Shown here: in pieces, positions 61,524-64,000 of the stretch
Layout of the letters: each line of letters begins with the position of its first letter
Position numbering within the stretch: position 1 is the stretch's first letter
NCBI GenBank assembly: GCA_963740555.1
Contig: CAVUES010000006.1
Location: 1 to 64,000, forward strand
Source of the DNA: Mayfieldus sp963740555
GTDB taxonomy: Bacteria; Actinomycetota; Thermoleophilia; Solirubrobacterales; 70-9
Direction of reading: 5' to 3'
DNA: 64,000 nt
Translations under genes and position numbers: made by a program
Notes under the pieces: model-generated
Database searches by the model: none
The model's input: the letters and a program-made list of their open reading frames with translations, nothing else
What the model was told of the DNA's origin: nothing

Positions 61524-64000
61524 TTAGCGATGGGAGTCAAAAGAGATCACCTGCTGGATGCCGCTTGGGCGATTCGTGTAGCGCATCGTCAGCGGCAGCA
61601 GGCCGGGGACGAAGTGGATCCGCTCCGCGGTGGCGTCGGCGCGCCAATTTGTCGGGTCAGCCGTTCCCTGTGCGGTGGTCAGCTGCGCGCCGGCGGCGGC
61701 GATCGCGTTCCAGACCGCGGTGCGGCAGGCGGTGAGGCTGCCATTCCCGCAGTAGTGGTTGCCCAGCGGCTGCGCGACCGGCATCCCGAGCAGGTGCCGG
61801 ATATCGCGGTCGAAGTACTGGTACCAGCCTGAGAACTGGCCCCCGGGCGGCTGGTCGAAGCGCGAGAACAGCGAGTTGAGCTCGTCGAGCTGAGGACCGA
61901 GCTGCGGGGCCATGAAGGCGTCGGCGATCTTCGGCCAGGCCGCGTCCATGATCGCGGCCCCCGGATCGTCGATCTTGCCGTCGAGGTCGCGGTCGAGGCG
62001 GCTGCCGCCGTGCTGGTTCCAGGCGGCAAGCAGCATCAGCATCGCGCCCGATTGCGAGTTCGGAGGCTGCGAGCCCTGAAGCAGCTTCACCAGCAGGGGC
62101 ACGGTGTCGATCGCGCGCACGTCCTGGGTCGCGGAGGCGTTCATCGCCGAGGTGACCGAGGCGAGGTTCCATTTGCCATGGTGGGCGAGGCGCGCAAGGT
62201 TGCCGTTCAGCAGGTCGACGCGGGCGGCGGAGCCGTTGCCGCCCCAGTTGTTGTCCGCGGCGCCGAAGCCGTGGGCGGCGATGTTGTTCCAGTTGGTCAT
62301 CGTGCCGTCTCTCGGATCGATGCCCTGGATGTGCCGATGTGGGGAGAGGAAGCCGCGCCACTCGTACTGACCGGTCCCCTTGGTCACCAGGCCGGGGTCG
62401 ACGTCCCTGGGCCGGATCGGCAGCCGACCCGACGTGAACATCGCGATGTGCTTGTCGTCGATATAGAAGGAGTTGAAGGTCTGCGGGGTGAGCGAGGCGG
62501 CCCTGAAGAAGGAGCGCGGGCTGTCCACCTTCCCGGTCGAGAGGCGGCGGAAGAAGAGCTGGTCGAGCGTGTCGCGGCCGTAGCTGGAGCGTTTGCGGGA
62601 GATCGCGACCCTTGTGCCATGGACAGTCGCGTACCCGAGCACCGGCCCGTGCACGGTTGTCAGGAACGTCACCTCGTGACCATTGAGGCTGCCGGCGTCG
62701 AAGTGCCCCATTGGCAGGCACTTGCCCCGGAAGAGGTAATTCTGGTCGCTGCCTCCGCATAGCGTCTCCGCGTACTGGTCGATGATGTCGCCGTCGGAGG
62801 AGGTGAGGGTGGTGGCGAAGTCTGGGCCGCGGCCGATCAGCACGTAGCCGGGGAAGGGCACCGAGGTCGCCCCGCGCCAGACCAGCCCCGGCGCGTGCAT
62901 GTCGATCTCATAAGTGAAGCCGGGGTAGAAGTAGCCGATCTGCGGGCCGCCGACCATCAACGGGTGTCCGGTGTCGGAATGATTGGCGGTGATCATCAGC
63001 GTGTTGCTGGCCAGAGGCGGCTGGCTCGGAGGCGCAGCGTCCTGCCGTGCGAGTGCGCGCGAGGCGACCGACGGCATCGACTGAAAGCTGCCTGGGTCGA
63101 GCACGTCGCTGCCGGGGGCCCTGGCGGGGATGTTCCCGTAGTTGAAGGTGCCGTCTACGGAGGTTGGGCTGCCGGCGTTGCGGAACTGACGCAAGTCGTT
63201 GAAGACGCTGAAGCCGTGGCTGACGCCAAGTCGCTGCTCGAGGCCGCCGAGGAATTGTGAGCGCCGCGCTTCGTCCCCGCCGCCCTCGCCGACGAACTGG
63301 CCCTTGAGAGCGTTGAGGGAGTACATGTCGTTGCGAGTCCAGGGCGGAGTCGTGGGGCTGTGGATCTGCAAGTAGTCGTTGATCCCGGATATGAAAGTGT
63401 CGATGTCGTGCAGCACGGCGCGGCCCTCCCGCCCGTGGCGCAAAAGAACCCCGGTCTGCTTGGCGACTTCGGCCTCGGTCTGCTGGCTGGGCACGAAGTT
63501 CTGAAGGCCGGAGATCAGGTTCACGGCGTCGAGCCCAGGGGCGTCGATGGCCGCCACCCGGGCGTCGTTGCGGGCCTGCTGGAGCAGCAGGCCGCGGTCC
63601 TCGGCGGCGATCCAACCGGCCGCCCAGACGCCCCCGTCGTAGGTGGTCGCGTGTACGTGCGGGACGCTGAACTTGTCGCGCGTGATCGTCACTCCGGCGC
63701 GGGGGACCGGCTCGTTGGTACCGGGGCCGGAGGTGTCGATGCCAAACCGCTCCGACTTGAAGTAAGTCGTCAGGTCGGAGTTAGCGACCTGGTCGAAGAG
63801 CGGCGTGAGGCCGTCGTACATCAGGGCCTGGGTGTCAGCGCCGGCCGGAATCGGCACGCCGCCCAGCTGGCCCGAGGGAATGATGTTGAGCGACGTCTGC
63901 GCGTAGTCGCGGTCGAGGGGGCCGGGCCTGTGCGAGCCGTGCCTGTGCGAGCTGTGCCTGTGCCAGGCCTGGGCCGAGCTCGCCATAACGCCGGCCAGCG
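61524..64000 (-). CDS. Penicillin/AHL acylase-family (S45) hydrolase, 5' end outside window
   Basis: At least 820 residues; the frame stays open to the window edge and reads LAGVMASSAQAWH, the end of a signal peptide, so the start lies beyond 64000. Ntn hydrolase: the alpha chain (about 60-330 here) includes PRAGVTITRDKFSVPHVHATTYDGGVWAAGW in two parts, then a spacer and the autocleavage point at PPLASNTLMITA, whose Ser becomes the catalytic N-terminus of the beta chain (near 63016). NHSDTGHPLMVGGPQIGY and MTNWNNIAAHGFGAADNNWG follow the family. It hydrolyses amide bonds of acylated compounds such as beta-lactams or acyl-homoserine lactones; the substrate is unknown. Exported. Confidence 0.88.
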   Translation of the reverse strand, partial: LAGVMASSAQAWHRHSSHRHGSHRPGPLDRDYAQTSLNIIPSGQLGGVPIPAGADTQALMYDGLTPLFDQVANSDLTTYFKSERFGIDTSGPGTNEPVPRAGVTITRDKFSVPHVHATTYDGGVWAAGWIAAEDRGLLLQQARNDARVAAIDAPGLDAVNLISGLQNFVPSQQTEAEVAKQTGVLLRHGREGRAVLHDIDTFISGINDYLQIHSPTTPPWTRNDMYSLNALKGQFVGEGGGDEARRSQFLGGLEQRLGVSHGFSVFNDLRQFRNAGSPTSVDGTFNYGNIPARAPGSDVLDPGSFQSMPSVASRALARQDAAPPSQPPLASNTLMITANHSDTGHPLMVGGPQIGYFYPGFTYEIDMHAPGLVWRGATSVPFPGYVLIGRGPDFATTLTSSDGDIIDQYAETLCGGSDQNYLFRGKCLPMGHFDAGSLNGHEVTFLTTVHGPVLGYATVHGTRVAISRKRSSYGRDTLDQLFFRRLSTGKVDSPRSFFRAASLTPQTFNSFYIDDKHIAMFTSGRLPIRPRDVDPGLVTKGTGQYEWRGFLSPHRHIQGIDPRDGTMTNWNNIAAHGFGAADNNWGGNGSAARVDLLNGNLARLAHHGKWNLASVTSAMNASATQDVRAIDTVPLLVKLLQGSQPPNSQSGAMLMLLAAWNQHGGSRLDRDLDGKIDDPGAAIMDAAWPKIADAFMAPQLGPQLDELNSLFSRFDQPPGGQFSGWYQYFDRDIRHLLGMPVAQPLGNHYCGNGSLTACRTAVWNAIAAAGAQLTTAQGTADPTNWRADATAERIHFVPGLLPLTMRYTNRPSGIQQVISFDSHR

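Overview
The window is uniformly very GC-rich and densely packed, with many GTG/TTG starts and ATGA, TGATG or GTGA gene overlaps. It carries two WS/DGAT-type acyltransferases, a tandem universal stress protein, a class I HMG-CoA reductase and actinobacterial-style CBS and PiT genes. Together these suggest a soil actinobacterium, most likely of the Thermoleophilia/Solirubrobacterales kind. That placement is inferred from gene content only; there is no rRNA gene. Layout from left to right: 1-337 holds the 3' half of a tRNA-Arg(ACG) gene, a probable integration scar. 338-4667 holds a heptad-repeat diguanylate cyclase, three secreted or lipid-anchored proteins and an MFS exporter. 4775-10051 holds a pyruvate-kinase-like protein, an HD hydrolase, a CYTH protein, a PiT phosphate transporter with a one-base frameshift and its DUF47 partner, a DUF779 protein and a histone H1-like protein. 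10303-24185 is central carbon metabolism: a GNAT/ADP-forming acyl-CoA synthetase fusion, a tandem Usp, a four-gene pyruvate:ferredoxin oxidoreductase operon whose last gene fuses a GltD-like NADPH flavoprotein to a two-cluster ferredoxin, divergent PEP synthase, an aldolase-like DUF2090 protein, a TreT-like trehalose synthase and a CBS protein. 25110-30571 (minus strand) is a complete group 3b-type [NiFe] hydrogenase operon in the beta-gamma-delta-alpha order of archaeal sulfhydrogenases, with an inserted cyclic-nucleotide-binding protein and, downstream, a maturation protease and a CBS protein. 30664-37325 is a lipid block: two WS/DGATs, a PHP phosphatase, HMG-CoA reductase, an alpha/beta hydrolase and a TetR regulator with a visible palindromic operator. 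38306-47011 (plus strand) is an FAD oxidoreductase followed by the maturation operon hypC-hypC2-hypD-hypE-hypA-hypB-SIS-hypF. 47013-52778 holds an unusual NagB-DUF218 fusion with a PIG-L deacetylase, a membrane protein, a lipase-like hydrolase, a RibD-like reductase and a 5'-3' exonuclease. 52799-58857 is a surface-glycan or glycoconjugate cluster with two unusual fusions (FkbM methyltransferase with a degenerate ABC-ATPase domain; GT2 with TPR and a GH130-like propeller) and a Tat-exported protein. 58980-64000 holds a G1-type peptidase, a P450, a truncated M15 peptidase remnant and an S45 acylase cut by the window edge. How the genes may work together (inference): Por turns pyruvate into acetyl-CoA and reduced ferredoxin; the fused GltD-like flavoprotein could pass electrons to NADP; the 3b hydrogenase could release them as H2 or run in reverse; and the ADP-forming synthetase could recover ATP from acetyl-CoA as acetate. 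PEP synthase, the aldolase-like protein and TreT offer a route back to sugars and trehalose. This resembles the fermentative core of Thermococcales assembled in an actinobacterial chromosome, and would suit survival under oxygen limitation.
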